A stretch of DNA of 51,913 nucleotides from Comamonadaceae bacterium (GTDB lineage: Bacteria; Pseudomonadota; Gammaproteobacteria; Burkholderiales; Burkholderiaceae_C), in NCBI GenBank assembly GCA_027483665.1, contig JAIXUC010000020.1:132719-184631 (forward strand), given 5' to 3'. The notes under the pieces are model-generated. The model was not told where the DNA came from and searched no databases. It saw only the letters and a program-made list of their open reading frames with translations. The position numbers were made by a program, and so were the translations under genes. Below are positions 28,033-35,750 of this stretch, piece by piece; the first letter of the stretch is position 1, and every line of letters starts with the position of its first letter.

Positions 28033-28974
28033 ATGAACGACCGACACGCACCACCCCCCGGCGTCAGCGCCTCTTCGCTGGAAGACGCGCGCAGGCAACG
28101 CTGGGCGCTCATGCTGCTGTGGATAACGCCTGCTTTGTGGGCCGTGAACTACATCGTGGCCCGCAAAGCCCCGGGCGTGGCGGAGCCGCACATGCTGGCC
28201 GCAGCGCGCTGGGCATTGGCTGGCCTAGTGCTGTGTCTCCTGGCGGGCCATGAGCTGTGGCGCCACCGGGTGCAGGTGCTCAAGGTCTGGCCGCAGTACA
28301 TGGTGCTGGGCTTTTTCGGCATGTTGGTGTGCGGTGCTTGGGTGTACGAGGGTGCTCGCTCGACCAGTGCCATGAACATTGCGCTGATCTATTCGGCCTC
28401 GCCGGTGCTGATCGCGCTGGGGGCGGTGGTCTGGCTGGGCGAGCGCTTCAGCTGGCGACAGGCGGTCGGGGTGCTGCTGGCCATGGCTGGCGTGCTGCAC
28501 GTCATCGTGCGCGGCCAGTGGCTCGCACTGGGCTCTGTGGTGTGGGTTCCCGGCGATGGCTGGATCGTGCTGGCGATGCTGTCCTGGGCTGCCTACGCGC
28601 TGCTGCTGAAAAAGTGGGTAAGCCCGCTCAGCCCGACCGCTCGACTGGCGGCCACTTGCATCGGTGGCGTGATCGTGTTGCTGCCACCGGCGCTGTGGGA
28701 GTGGGCTCAGGCGGACCGGCCGCCTTGGGGCTGGGCTGCCACCGGCCTGGCCGTTACAGCAGGGCTCGTTCCGGGCGTTGGCGCTTATTTGGCCTACAGC
28801 TTTTCCCAGAAGGTGCTGGGTGCCAGCCGAGTAGCGGCCAGCCTGTACTTAGGGCCTTTGTATGCCGCGTTCGCAGCATGGGGTGTTCTGGGTGAGCCGC
28901 TGGGTGCGCACCACGCAGCAGGCGCTGCACTCATCTTGCCGGGCATTTACTTGGTAACTCGCCCGGCACGCTGA
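28033..28974 (+). CDS. EamA/DMT-family transporter
   Basis: Inner-membrane DMT exporter, 313 residues, about ten helices in two EamA repeats: repeat 1 from LWITPALWAVNYIVARKA, repeat 2 from GWIVLAMLSWAAYALLLKKW. The conserved proline/glycine pattern before the last helix (GEPLGAHHAAGAALILPGIYLV) is typical. The first 25 residues are a polar cytoplasmic tail. The start is 13 bp after the pckG terminator, so its own promoter must overlap the 3' end of pckG or it relies on read-through. Substrate unknown. Confidence 0.85.
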   Translation: MNDRHAPPPGVSASSLEDARRQRWALMLLWITPALWAVNYIVARKAPGVAEPHMLAAARWALAGLVLCLLAGHELWRHRVQVLKVWPQYMVLGFFGMLVCGAWVYEGARSTSAMNIALIYSASPVLIALGAVVWLGERFSWRQAVGVLLAMAGVLHVIVRGQWLALGSVVWVPGDGWIVLAMLSWAAYALLLKKWVSPLSPTARLAATCIGGVIVLLPPALWEWAQADRPPWGWAATGLAVTAGLVPGVGAYLAYSFSQKVLGASRVAASLYLGPLYAAFAAWGVLGEPLGAHHAAGAALILPGIYLVTRPAR

Positions 28975-28982
28975 CGCCCAGC

Positions 28983-29462
28983 TCAAAGGTATAAGTAAGG
29001 TTCCCAGCGGCGGCCCAGCGGCATACCGACGGCTTGTTCGCCTGCGGCGCGGGTCTGCGCGGCTTGCAGGTCGGCCATCACGCGCGGGTCGCGGGCTGCC
29101 AGAGCCAGCAGGCGCGCATCAGCGCGGTCTCGGGCGCGGCGGGCAGCTTGTGCGTCCAACCAAGCAATTGTTTGGCGGGCCAAAGCGCGCGTCAGGGGCG
29201 CTGCCAGCACCAAGGCGCTGAAGGCAACCACCCAAAGCGCCATCCACACCGCCAGCCACTGGCCGTCTGCCCATTGGTCCACCACCTGGTCGGCTACCAC
29301 CAGCAAGCTGGCAACCACCGCGGCCAGCAACAGGGTGGCCAAGCTGCGCGCCGCGCTGACGCGCTCCAAGGCGCTCTTTGCATGGCCGGCCAGGGCTTCA
29401 GCGCGCTGCACGCCAGGGTGTTCGGTGGGGAAGTCGGGGATGACAAAGCGGGCGGTGGTCAT
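28983..29462 (-). CDS. Hypothetical two-helix membrane protein
   Basis: 159 residues from ATG 29462 (MTTARFVIPDF); an in-frame upstream start adds an unconserved stretch. Two transmembrane helices span about residues 44-62 (LATLLLAAVVASLLVVADQ) and 71-92 (LAVWMALWVVAFSALVLAAPL). After them comes an Arg/Ala-rich, probably helical cytoplasmic tail (ARQTIAWLDAQAARRARDRA), ending GRRWEPYLYL. No family recognised. It is divergent from the LysR gene at 29594 with 131 bp between, so it may be that regulator's target. Confidence 0.7.
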   Translation of the reverse strand: MTTARFVIPDFPTEHPGVQRAEALAGHAKSALERVSAARSLATLLLAAVVASLLVVADQVVDQWADGQWLAVWMALWVVAFSALVLAAPLTRALARQTIAWLDAQAARRARDRADARLLALAARDPRVMADLQAAQTRAAGEQAVGMPLGRRWEPYLYL

Positions 29463-29564
29463 GGTAGGTACTCCTGGATGACGGGTGAAAGAGGAAAAAA
29501 GAGGGAGGCAATCGTTCGGGACAGGGCAGATGCTAGGGTTTACCCGTGTCGTTCGCCAGTTGAT

Positions 29565-29577
29565 GTTCATGATGAAC
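29565..29577. promoter_or_regulatory. Candidate LysR operator dyad
   Basis: GTTCATGATGAAC is a perfect 6-bp inverted repeat with a 1-base centre. It sits 17 bp before the LysR start, in the divergent promoter region shared with the 28983-29462 gene. Autoregulation would fit; binding is not shown. Confidence 0.45.
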
Positions 29578-29593
29578 TACATTCACCCACGTG

Positions 29594-30556
29594 ATGACTA
29601 AGCCGCCTGCCGTCAACTTTCGTCAGCTCGATCTGAACCTGCTGCGCGTGTTTGACGCCGTCATGGCAGAGCGCCACCTGACCCGCGCCGCAGAGCGCCT
29701 GTCTCTCACCCAGCCCGCGGTCAGCAACGCTTTGCGTCGCCTGCGCGACACCTTGGGCGACGACTTGCTGCGCAAAAGTGCCGGCGGCATGAGCCCCACT
29801 CCGAGGGCGCAGGCACTGTGGCCAGCCGTGCGCGAGGCCTTGCAAAAGCTGGAGCAAACACTGGCCCCGCAAGCCTTCAACCCTGCATTGGCCAACACCA
29901 GCTTCGTGCTGGCGATGGCAGACGCCACCGCAGCCGAGCTGATGCCTGGGCTGGCCGATACGCTCGAGCGCGAAGCGCCCAAGGTGTCGCTTCGCGTCGT
30001 GCCGCTGACCACCCGCGACCCGCGCCGCCTGCTGCAAGAAGAACAGGCGCACTTGGCGGTGGGCTACTTCCCGGCGGTGTTGGCCGACCTGACTGCGCGA
30101 CACCAAGCTGGCGAAGTCATTGGATTTGCGCACCAGCGGCTCTACGACGGGCAATATGTTTGCGTCATGCGCGAGGGCCATCCTTTGGCCAGAGGCCCGC
30201 TCACGCTGGACCGGTTTTGTCAGGCGCGCCACATGCTGGTGAGTTTTTCTGGGCGGCCCTTTGGCTTTGTCGACGAGGCCTTGGCCGCGCTGGGCCGCGA
30301 GCGCCGCGTGGTCCTCACCGTCAACCAGTTCTTCACGGCCGGCCAGGTGGTGACCCAGTCCAACCTGCTCACCGTGCTGCCACGCCACTTCGTGCGCGTT
30401 ACCGGCATGGCCGACCAACTCGTGTTGCGCGAACTGCCGCTCGACGTCCCGACCGTCCACGTCGATGCGCTGTGGCACCGCCACGCGCAGCACGACAGCG
30501 CACACCAATGGCTGCGGCATGCGGTAGCCCAAGCCGCGCAGCGCGCCTTTGCCTGA
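29594..30556 (+). CDS. LysR-family transcriptional regulator
   Basis: 320 residues. The N-terminal winged HTH is LLRVFDAVMAERHLTRAAERLSLTQPAVSNALRRLR (split here: recognition helix around TQPAVSNALRR). The co-inducer domain spans about 95-310. The dimer/linker wording (NFRQLDLNLLRVF) is of the NodD/LeuO-like subgroup. ATG 29594 is the second of two adjacent starts (GTG 29591). The stop overlaps the start of the phosphoesterase gene (TGATG). The effector is unknown. Confidence 0.9.
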   Translation: MTKPPAVNFRQLDLNLLRVFDAVMAERHLTRAAERLSLTQPAVSNALRRLRDTLGDDLLRKSAGGMSPTPRAQALWPAVREALQKLEQTLAPQAFNPALANTSFVLAMADATAAELMPGLADTLEREAPKVSLRVVPLTTRDPRRLLQEEQAHLAVGYFPAVLADLTARHQAGEVIGFAHQRLYDGQYVCVMREGHPLARGPLTLDRFCQARHMLVSFSGRPFGFVDEALAALGRERRVVLTVNQFFTAGQVVTQSNLLTVLPRHFVRVTGMADQLVLRELPLDVPTVHVDALWHRHAQHDSAHQWLRHAVAQAAQRAFA

Positions 30557-31395
30557 TGCACATCCAGCTTCTGTCCGACCTTCACCTCGAAGCTCAACCC
30601 CACTGGCAGCCTACGCCGGCGCCTGGGGCCGACGTGCTGGTGCTGGCCGGCGACATCGGCTCTTACCAAACCGGCTCCTTGCTGGCCGACACCGACTTCG
30701 GCCTGGCGCGGTTTTCCCCTCGCCACGGCTGGCCCACACCCGTGATTTATGTTCCTGGCAACCACGAGTACGACGGCCTGGACTTTGACGAAACCCATCA
30801 GCGACTGCAAGAAGTCTGCGCCCGGCTTGAGCTGATCTGGCTGGAGCGCGAAAGCATCGACCTCATGGGCGTGCAATTCATCGGCACGACGCTGTGGACC
30901 GACTTCGACGCCTTGGCTGCACAGGTTCGGCCGGCGCGCGCAGTGACTGCACGCCACAAAGCCTTTCGCGCAGCCAACTACTACCTCAGCAAAACCGGTG
31001 GCACCCGCTCGGGCGCGCCTTTGCTGGCCGAAGGCGTGCGAGAGCTGGGCCTGGCCTGCCAAGCTTGGCTGCGTGAAGCCTTGGCCAAACCCTGTGAAGG
31101 CCCTCGCGTGGTTGTCACTCACTTCGCGCCCAGTCTGCGCAGCGCTGACCCCCGCTACGGCCTGATACCGGGGACAGCGGGCTTTTGCAATGCGCTCGAC
31201 GATTGGCTGCCCAGCGCAGATCTTTGGTTGCACGGCCACCTGCACGCACCCAGCGACTATGTGCACTTGGGCTGCCGGGTGGTCGCCAACCCACTGGGCT
31301 ACGCCGCCAAGGGCGAGCAGCATGCTTTTTTACCCACGGCTCTATGGACCGTTGCAGCAGGCTCCCGTCGGCCCAGTCAGGCCGCTACATCCTGA
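30556..31395 (+). CDS. Calcineurin-like metallophosphoesterase
   Basis: 279 residues. The dimetal phosphoesterase signature is complete: SDLHLE (residues 7-12), AGDIG near 33, GNHEYDG near 73, a His in VTHFAPS near 195, and GHLHAP near 230. These ligate two metal ions (commonly Fe/Mn/Zn) for phosphomono- or diester hydrolysis. The substrate cannot be told. It is translationally coupled to the LysR gene (TGATG at 30554-30558). Confidence 0.88.
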   Translation: MHIQLLSDLHLEAQPHWQPTPAPGADVLVLAGDIGSYQTGSLLADTDFGLARFSPRHGWPTPVIYVPGNHEYDGLDFDETHQRLQEVCARLELIWLERESIDLMGVQFIGTTLWTDFDALAAQVRPARAVTARHKAFRAANYYLSKTGGTRSGAPLLAEGVRELGLACQAWLREALAKPCEGPRVVVTHFAPSLRSADPRYGLIPGTAGFCNALDDWLPSADLWLHGHLHAPSDYVHLGCRVVANPLGYAAKGEQHAFLPTALWTVAAGSRRPSQAATS

Positions 31396-31406
31396 AATAC
31401 ATACGA

Positions 31407-31448
31407 ATTAGTAGGTTTTAAGACCAGACAGTTCATAGTGATACTAAT
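31407..31448. repeat. Inverted repeat ATTAGTA...TACTAAT upstream of the fasciclin gene
   Basis: ATTAGTA (31407-31413) and TACTAAT (31442-31448) are perfect inverted copies 28 bases apart. A GTTCATA direct repeat (31431 and 31451, offset exactly 20 bp, two helical turns) overlaps. The arrangement suggests regulator binding on one face of the DNA. Confidence 0.5.
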
Positions 31449-31461
31449 CGGTTCATATACT
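31432..31461 (+). promoter_or_regulatory. Candidate sigma-70 promoter of the fasciclin gene
   Basis: -35 TTCATA (31432-31437, 4/6), an 18-base spacer and -10 TATACT (31456-31461, 5/6). The predicted start near 31468 coincides with the first base of the hairpin at 31468-31489. Confidence 0.5.
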
Positions 31462-31467
31462 GCACTT

Positions 31468-31489
31468 CGTTTTGAAATTTCTCAAAACG
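31468..31489 (+). promoter_or_regulatory. Perfect 8-bp palindrome at the predicted 5' end of the fasciclin mRNA
   Basis: CGTTTTGA (31468-31475), loop AATTTC, TCAAAACG (31482-31489). In RNA this would be a 5'-terminal stem-loop, which in other bacteria protects mRNAs from RNase E/RppH. It could instead be a DNA operator. Confidence 0.5.
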
Positions 31490-31514
31490 CACCCGAATCC
31501 AATTGGAGAGCGCA

Positions 31515-31973
31515 ATGATGAAGAAAACCCTGATCGCCTTGGCCCTGACTGTGGGCGCTACCGCCTCGGCTTTCGCCGCAGACATCGTCGACACCGCCGT
31601 GAAGGCCGGCAACTTCAAGACCCTCGTGACTGCCGTGCAGGCCGCTGGTCTGGTCGACACGCTCAAGGGCCCCGGTCCTTTCACGGTCTTCGCACCCACC
31701 GACGAAGCCTTCGCCAAAGTGCCGAAGGCCACGCTGGACGCGCTGCTCAAGGACAAAGCCGCACTGACCAAGGTGCTGACCTATCACGTGGTGCCAGGCA
31801 AGGTGATGGCCAAGGACGTGAAGGCCGGTAATGTCAAGACCGTCCAAGGTCAAGACATCACTTTGGCCACCATGGGCGGCGTGACCGTCAACGGTGCCAA
31901 GGTTGTCAAGGCTGACGTGGCCGCCAGCAACGGCGTGATTCACGCCATCGACACGGTCATCATGCCCAAGTAA
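31515..31973 (+). CDS. Secreted fasciclin-domain protein
   Basis: 152 residues. Signal peptide [21 protein letters not shown], then one full fasciclin (FAS1) domain. The H1 block [13 protein letters not shown] (about residues 55-67), the YH motif [10 protein letters not shown] (about 95-104), and the H2 end [13 protein letters not shown] are all present. FAS1 proteins mediate adhesion or matrix contact. Start ATG 31515 (or 31518) follows a GGAGAG site. The promoter region carries unusual repeats and a 5' hairpin, and the gene ends at a duplicated terminator, suggesting strong, independent expression. Confidence 0.92.
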   Translation: MMKKTLIALALTVGATASAFAADIVDTAVKAGNFKTLVTAVQAAGLVDTLKGPGPFTVFAPTDEAFAKVPKATLDALLKDKAALTKVLTYHVVPGKVMAKDVKAGNVKTVQGQDITLATMGGVTVNGAKVVKADVAASNGVIHAIDTVIMPK

Positions 31974-32016
31974 TTTTGGGCAATCGCTCGGCCCCAAGCG
32001 GCTGGAGCTGGATGAA

Positions 32017-32078
32017 CTGAACAACGGCGGGGTAACCCGCAGTTTTCCTGAACAACGGCGGGGCAACCCGCCGTTTTC
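32017..32078 (+). terminator. Tandemly duplicated Rho-independent terminator
   Basis: Two 31-bp direct copies (32017-32047 and 32048-32078) differing at two positions. The second forms a perfect CGGCGGG/CCCGCCG stem with a GCAA tetraloop and a T-rich tail. The first has one stem mismatch and a GTAA loop. Both follow the fasciclin gene. Confidence 0.85.
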
Positions 32079-32160
32079 CTTTTGGGGCTTGACTTGGCGC
32101 AAAGCAGCGGCGGCGCAGCGACCTACACTGCCTGAAACCCTCACTAGAAAAGGAAGCCCC

Positions 32161-32583
32161 ATGAAGATTCTGTTGGCTGTCGATGGCAGCAAATTCACCA
32201 AAAAGATGCTGGCCTACATGACCACCCATGAGGAGCTGCTCAATGCCCGCCACGAAGTGACCCTGATCACCGTGCAGCCGCAGTTGCCGCCTAGGGCGCG
32301 CGCCGTGGTGGGCAAAGAGGTGGTGCAGAGCTATCAGGCCGAGGAAGCGCAAAAGGTCCTGGCCCCCGTGGCGAAGTTTCTGGAGCGCCACGGCGTAAAG
32401 GTCAGCAGCGAATGGAAGGTAGGCCACGCGGCTGAGGTGATTGCCAAACTGGCCGACTCCGGCAAGTTCGACCTGCTGGTCATGGGCTCACACGGTCATG
32501 GCGTGCTGGGCAACCTGGTGATGGGCTCGGTGGCCACTTCGGTGTTGGCCAACTGCAAGGTGCCGGTGCTGCTCGTGCGCTGA
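32161..32583 (+). CDS. Universal stress protein (UspA family)
   Basis: 140 residues, single Usp domain. It starts MKILLAVDGSKFTKKML, and the ATP-binding signature is the late glycine-rich block MGSHGHGVLGNLVMGSVAT (about residues 108-126) of the ATP-binding subgroup. Cytoplasmic stress-survival protein; partners unknown. ATG 32161 has a good AAGGAAG site. It lies behind the double terminator of the fasciclin gene, so it has its own promoter, and ends at a bidirectional terminator. Confidence 0.92.
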   Translation: MKILLAVDGSKFTKKMLAYMTTHEELLNARHEVTLITVQPQLPPRARAVVGKEVVQSYQAEEAQKVLAPVAKFLERHGVKVSSEWKVGHAAEVIAKLADSGKFDLLVMGSHGHGVLGNLVMGSVATSVLANCKVPVLLVR

Positions 32584-32603
32584 AGCGCTGCGCTGTGCCC
32601 AAC

Positions 32604-32629
32604 AAAAAGGCCGCTCATGCGGCCTTTTT
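32604..32629. terminator. Bidirectional Rho-independent terminator
   Basis: AAAAAGGCCGC, loop TCAT, GCGGCCTTTTT: a perfect 11-bp stem with an A-run on one side and a T-run on the other. It serves the universal stress gene (+) and the convergent TetR gene (-). Confidence 0.92.
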
Positions 32630-32658
32630 CTGTTGCGGCTCTGAGGCGCCGCCCCGAT

Positions 32659-33276
32659 CTATCGGGCGTTCAGCCCTTCGAAGCAGGTGCTGATGACCAA
32701 ATCGATGATCTGTTCATCCGTGTGCTGCGCGCCCAGCTTCAGAAACTCGAGCACCGGGTCGCAGGCTCTGGCGTACAGGGTGTAGAGCACGGCCAAGGCC
32801 GGCAGCTTGGGGTTGATGACACCTTCGGCCTGCGCCTGCTCAATCCAGCCGCCCAAGGTGTCACTGACCTCCATGAGGCCGTCTGTGTACTCGCGGTTGG
32901 CCAGGAGCGTGGTGCGCAAGGTGGAGTTTTGGCTGGGCAGCGAGGGCATTTCTCCAGCCAGTTGCAGGGCCATGGTCCAGCGGGCCACGGCGCGCAGACG
33001 CTCGGCTGGCTTTTGCTCTGCGGGCAGGCTGCGCAAAAAGTCTTGTGCCCGGCGCATGACGCGCACCATGGCCGCAGCGGCCAAGTCTTCTTTGCTGGGA
33101 AAGTGCTTGTACAGGCTGGCTTTGGCAATGCCCACCGAAGCGGCGACCTCGTCCACGGTCATGGCGTCGAAGCCTTTTTCGGCCAGCAGTCGATTGACCG
33201 TGAGGACGATGGCGTCCTCTCTGGCCTGCAGCATTTGCTCTTTGAAAGAGACTTTGGCGGGTTGTCTGGCGTTCAT
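32659..33276 (-). CDS. TetR/AcrR-family transcriptional regulator
   Basis: 205 residues from ATG 33276 (MNARQPAKVSF). The N-terminal HTH is clear: DAMTVDEVAASVGIAKASLY then KHFPSKEDLAAAAM, the standard TetR DNA-binding helices. The C-terminal ligand-binding half is helical and of no recognised type. No adjacent efflux gene is present, and the regulator sits between the stress protein and an amino-acid-binding protein, so its target is unclear. Confidence 0.9.
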   Translation of the reverse strand: MNARQPAKVSFKEQMLQAREDAIVLTVNRLLAEKGFDAMTVDEVAASVGIAKASLYKHFPSKEDLAAAAMVRVMRRAQDFLRSLPAEQKPAERLRAVARWTMALQLAGEMPSLPSQNSTLRTTLLANREYTDGLMEVSDTLGGWIEQAQAEGVINPKLPALAVLYTLYARACDPVLEFLKLGAQHTDEQIIDLVISTCFEGLNAR

Positions 33277-33397
33277 CGAGCAACAGTTTAGTCGCAGGGG
33301 TTGTAACCTGGACGCCAAGTATGTTTTTGGACCGGGACGTCACATCTTGGTCGGCCCGATCAACTGGTCGATCGGCCACCCGGTCAGCAAAGTCCGC

Positions 33398-34612
33398 TCA
33401 GTTTTGCTTGCGCTGCACAAACAGGTTTCGCCGCGCATCCTGCGGGTAGGCGAAAGTGACCGCCCCGCCTCGCACCGTGCCCATGACCAGCATGTTGGAG
33501 GTGACCGCGTCTTTGTCTTGCACGGTGAAGGGCCGCTCGTAGGTGGCGACCACGCCGTAATAGGTGCGCATGTCGCCTTCGAGCGCGGCCTTGATGGCCG
33601 GGCCGGTCACGTTGCCGTTGGGCACACGGAACATGGCGTAGAGCAGCAAGTAGACCGCGTCGTAGCCCTGGGCTGCCGCCATCGGCACCGGAATGCGCGA
33701 GACGCTGTACTTGCGCGCATAACTGGTCAGGAAGGCGGCACGGCGCTCGTTGCTGGGCTCGGCGATGAAGGTTTGCGCCATCAGCGCGCCTTCTGCTGCG
33801 TCCTTGGCACCATCGATGAAAAACGGGAAAGACAGCGGCCAGGCACCCACTTGCGGCACCGCCCAGTTCAGTGCCTTGCGGCTCAGTGCAATCGTGGCGT
33901 TTTCCGGCCCCACGGTGTAGCTGAAGACGACGTTGGCGCCCGCCTCGCGGGCCGCTTTCAAAGGCTCGGTCAGGTCTTTGACACCCAGCGCAAAGCGCGC
34001 CACGTACACGGGCTTGAGTTGCCGGGCGGCCATGGCGGCTTCGACGTCTTTCAGGCCGGCCTCGCCATAACCGGTGGTGTCGGCAAAGATGGCCACCCGC
34101 GTCCAGCCGCGCTTGATGAGGTCTTCCACCACGAACGGGGCCTGGATGGCGTCACGCGCGGAGTTGCGGAAGATGTAACTTTGGGGCGCTGGGTATTTCG
34201 CGGTCACAGGCGTGCCGGTGGCGCAGGGCACCAGCAAGGGCACGCGGTTGTTCTGAAACACCTCCAGCGAAGCCATGGCGACGCCGGTATTGCAAAAGCC
34301 CACGGTCGCAACCACGCCTTCCTTCACCAGCTCTTCGCTGACCTTGCGGCCCACGTCGGGCTTGCCCTCGTCGTCGCGGATGACCAGCTCGACCGGCCTC
34401 CCTAAGTAGCCGCCCACGGCGTTGATTTCATCAATGGCCATTTGCACGCCTCGGCGCATGGGCATGCCGAAGTCGGCCGAGGGGCCGGTGAAGGGCCCCA
34501 CAAGACCTAATTTGATCTTGCCGGCGGCACCCTGCGCAGAAGCAGCCAGGGAGATGCCGACCAAAGACAGCGCCAGGGCGGCGCTGGCCACCCGACGACA
34601 AACGTTGTGCAT
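33398..34612 (-). CDS. Branched-chain amino acid-type ABC transporter substrate-binding protein
   Basis: 404 residues. A signal peptide (MHNVCRRVASAALALSLVGI then SLAASAQG) is followed by a type I periplasmic binding fold of the LivJ/LivK family: KIKLGLVGPFTGPSADFG, GVQMAIDEINAVGG, and VGFCNTGVAMASLEVFQNN. ATG 34612 has a GGAG ribosome site. No permease or ATPase genes adjoin, so it is an orphan binding protein sharing a transporter encoded elsewhere. Such orphans are common in Comamonadaceae. The ligand is likely an amino acid or aromatic acid; the neighbours favour an amino acid. Confidence 0.88.
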   Translation of the reverse strand: MHNVCRRVASAALALSLVGISLAASAQGAAGKIKLGLVGPFTGPSADFGMPMRRGVQMAIDEINAVGGYLGRPVELVIRDDEGKPDVGRKVSEELVKEGVVATVGFCNTGVAMASLEVFQNNRVPLLVPCATGTPVTAKYPAPQSYIFRNSARDAIQAPFVVEDLIKRGWTRVAIFADTTGYGEAGLKDVEAAMAARQLKPVYVARFALGVKDLTEPLKAAREAGANVVFSYTVGPENATIALSRKALNWAVPQVGAWPLSFPFFIDGAKDAAEGALMAQTFIAEPSNERRAAFLTSYARKYSVSRIPVPMAAAQGYDAVYLLLYAMFRVPNGNVTGPAIKAALEGDMRTYYGVVATYERPFTVQDKDAVTSNMLVMGTVRGGAVTFAYPQDARRNLFVQRKQN

Positions 34613-34746
34613 GAGACGTCTCCAAGGTGCGGCGTCGAGCTGCCCTCCTTGGGCAGCCAGCACCGACCGGTTTTTATTGGTTTTACCTCGCTGAAGCAGC
34701 GCGGCTTGTGTCGGCAAAAGGATAGACCTGAACCGTCAGGCTTCCA

Positions 34747-35673
34747 TCAGGGCTGACCATGAGGGCCAGTCAAACGCTCGGCCGCTGCTGCTGCGAGCGC
34801 GCGGGTCAGGCCGTCTAGCAAATCGGAGCTGAGGTTCCAGCAATGCCAGTAAAGCGCCACGGGCACGCGCGTGGCCGGGGCCACGTCGACCAATTGACCG
34901 GCGTCCAACAGCCCCTGCACCAGCAACTGCGGCACCACGCTCACGCCCCAGCCTGCCAGCACCGCGCGCACCTGGCCCTCGGAGCTGGGCACGAACACCT
35001 GCGGCAGGGCCACGCGCGGCAGGCCCATGGCGCGGCTGACGAACTCGGCTTGCATGTCGTCCTTGCGGTTGAAAGCGACGTAGGTGAGTGCGCGAAAGTT
35101 GCCAGCATCCAAACCCTGTGGGCAGTGGGCTGCGGCGTAGGCCGGTGAAGCCACGGCCAGGTAGTCCATCGAGCCCAGCGCTTGCACGCGACAGCCGCGC
35201 AGGGCCTGGCCGACCGTGGTGACGCAGCCCAGCACGTGGCCTTGGCGCAGCCAGTCGTGGGTGAAGTCTTGGTCGTCGGTGATGATTTCCAGCGGCAGGC
35301 CTTGTTGCACCAGCGCGTCCAGCGCTGGCAGCACCCAGGTGGCCAGGCTGTCGGCGTTCACCGCAATCGACAAGCGTTCGTCCTCGCGCCGGGCATGGCT
35401 GGTGCTGGGGGCCAATTCGCGCAGGTCGCGCTCCAGGTCGGCGCGCAGCAGGCGCTGCATGCGGGTGTGCTTGAGCAGCAGTTGCCCGGCTGCCGTGGCG
35501 CGCAGCGGCCGGCTGCGCACCAGCAGCACCGTGCCGGCTTGGGCTTCGAGTGCGCGCAGGCGCTGCGACACCGCCGACTGCGTGATGTTCAAGCGCCGCG
35601 CCGCGCGCTCAAAGCCGCCTTCCTCAACGATGGCGGCCAAGCATTCCAGGGCGTGGGGGTCGAAGCTGCTCAT
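34747..35673 (-). CDS. ArgP/IciA-like LysR-family regulator
   Basis: 308 residues. The HTH lies at about residues 18-40 (FERAARRLNITQSAVSQRLR), then an ArgP-like linker (LEAQAGTVLLVR) and effector domain (SIAVNADSLATWVLPAL, VLGCVTT). In enterobacteria ArgP senses lysine and arginine and controls the exporter argO. Here there is no exporter; the gene is divergent (77 bp) from dadA and near davB, which would fit control of basic-amino-acid catabolism. Target assignment is inference. Confidence 0.85.
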   Translation of the reverse strand: MSSFDPHALECLAAIVEEGGFERAARRLNITQSAVSQRLRALEAQAGTVLLVRSRPLRATAAGQLLLKHTRMQRLLRADLERDLRELAPSTSHARREDERLSIAVNADSLATWVLPALDALVQQGLPLEIITDDQDFTHDWLRQGHVLGCVTTVGQALRGCRVQALGSMDYLAVASPAYAAAHCPQGLDAGNFRALTYVAFNRKDDMQAEFVSRAMGLPRVALPQVFVPSSEGQVRAVLAGWGVSVVPQLLVQGLLDAGQLVDVAPATRVPVALYWHCWNLSSDLLDGLTRALAAAAAERLTGPHGQP

Positions 35674-35706
35674 ATAAGGCTGGCTGATGAATCGGCTGTT
35701 TGGGTG

Positions 35707-35725
35707 ATTCTGCTTTTGTTCGAAT
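35707..35725. promoter_or_regulatory. Candidate LysR-type dyad between argP-like gene and dadA
   Basis: ATTC (35707-35710), 11 bases, GAAT (35722-35725). This short dyad in the divergent promoter has the size of LysR-type sites, but the half-sites are weak. Confidence 0.3.
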
Positions 35726-35750
35726 GCCCTGTGTTGGACACTCGCGCTCC

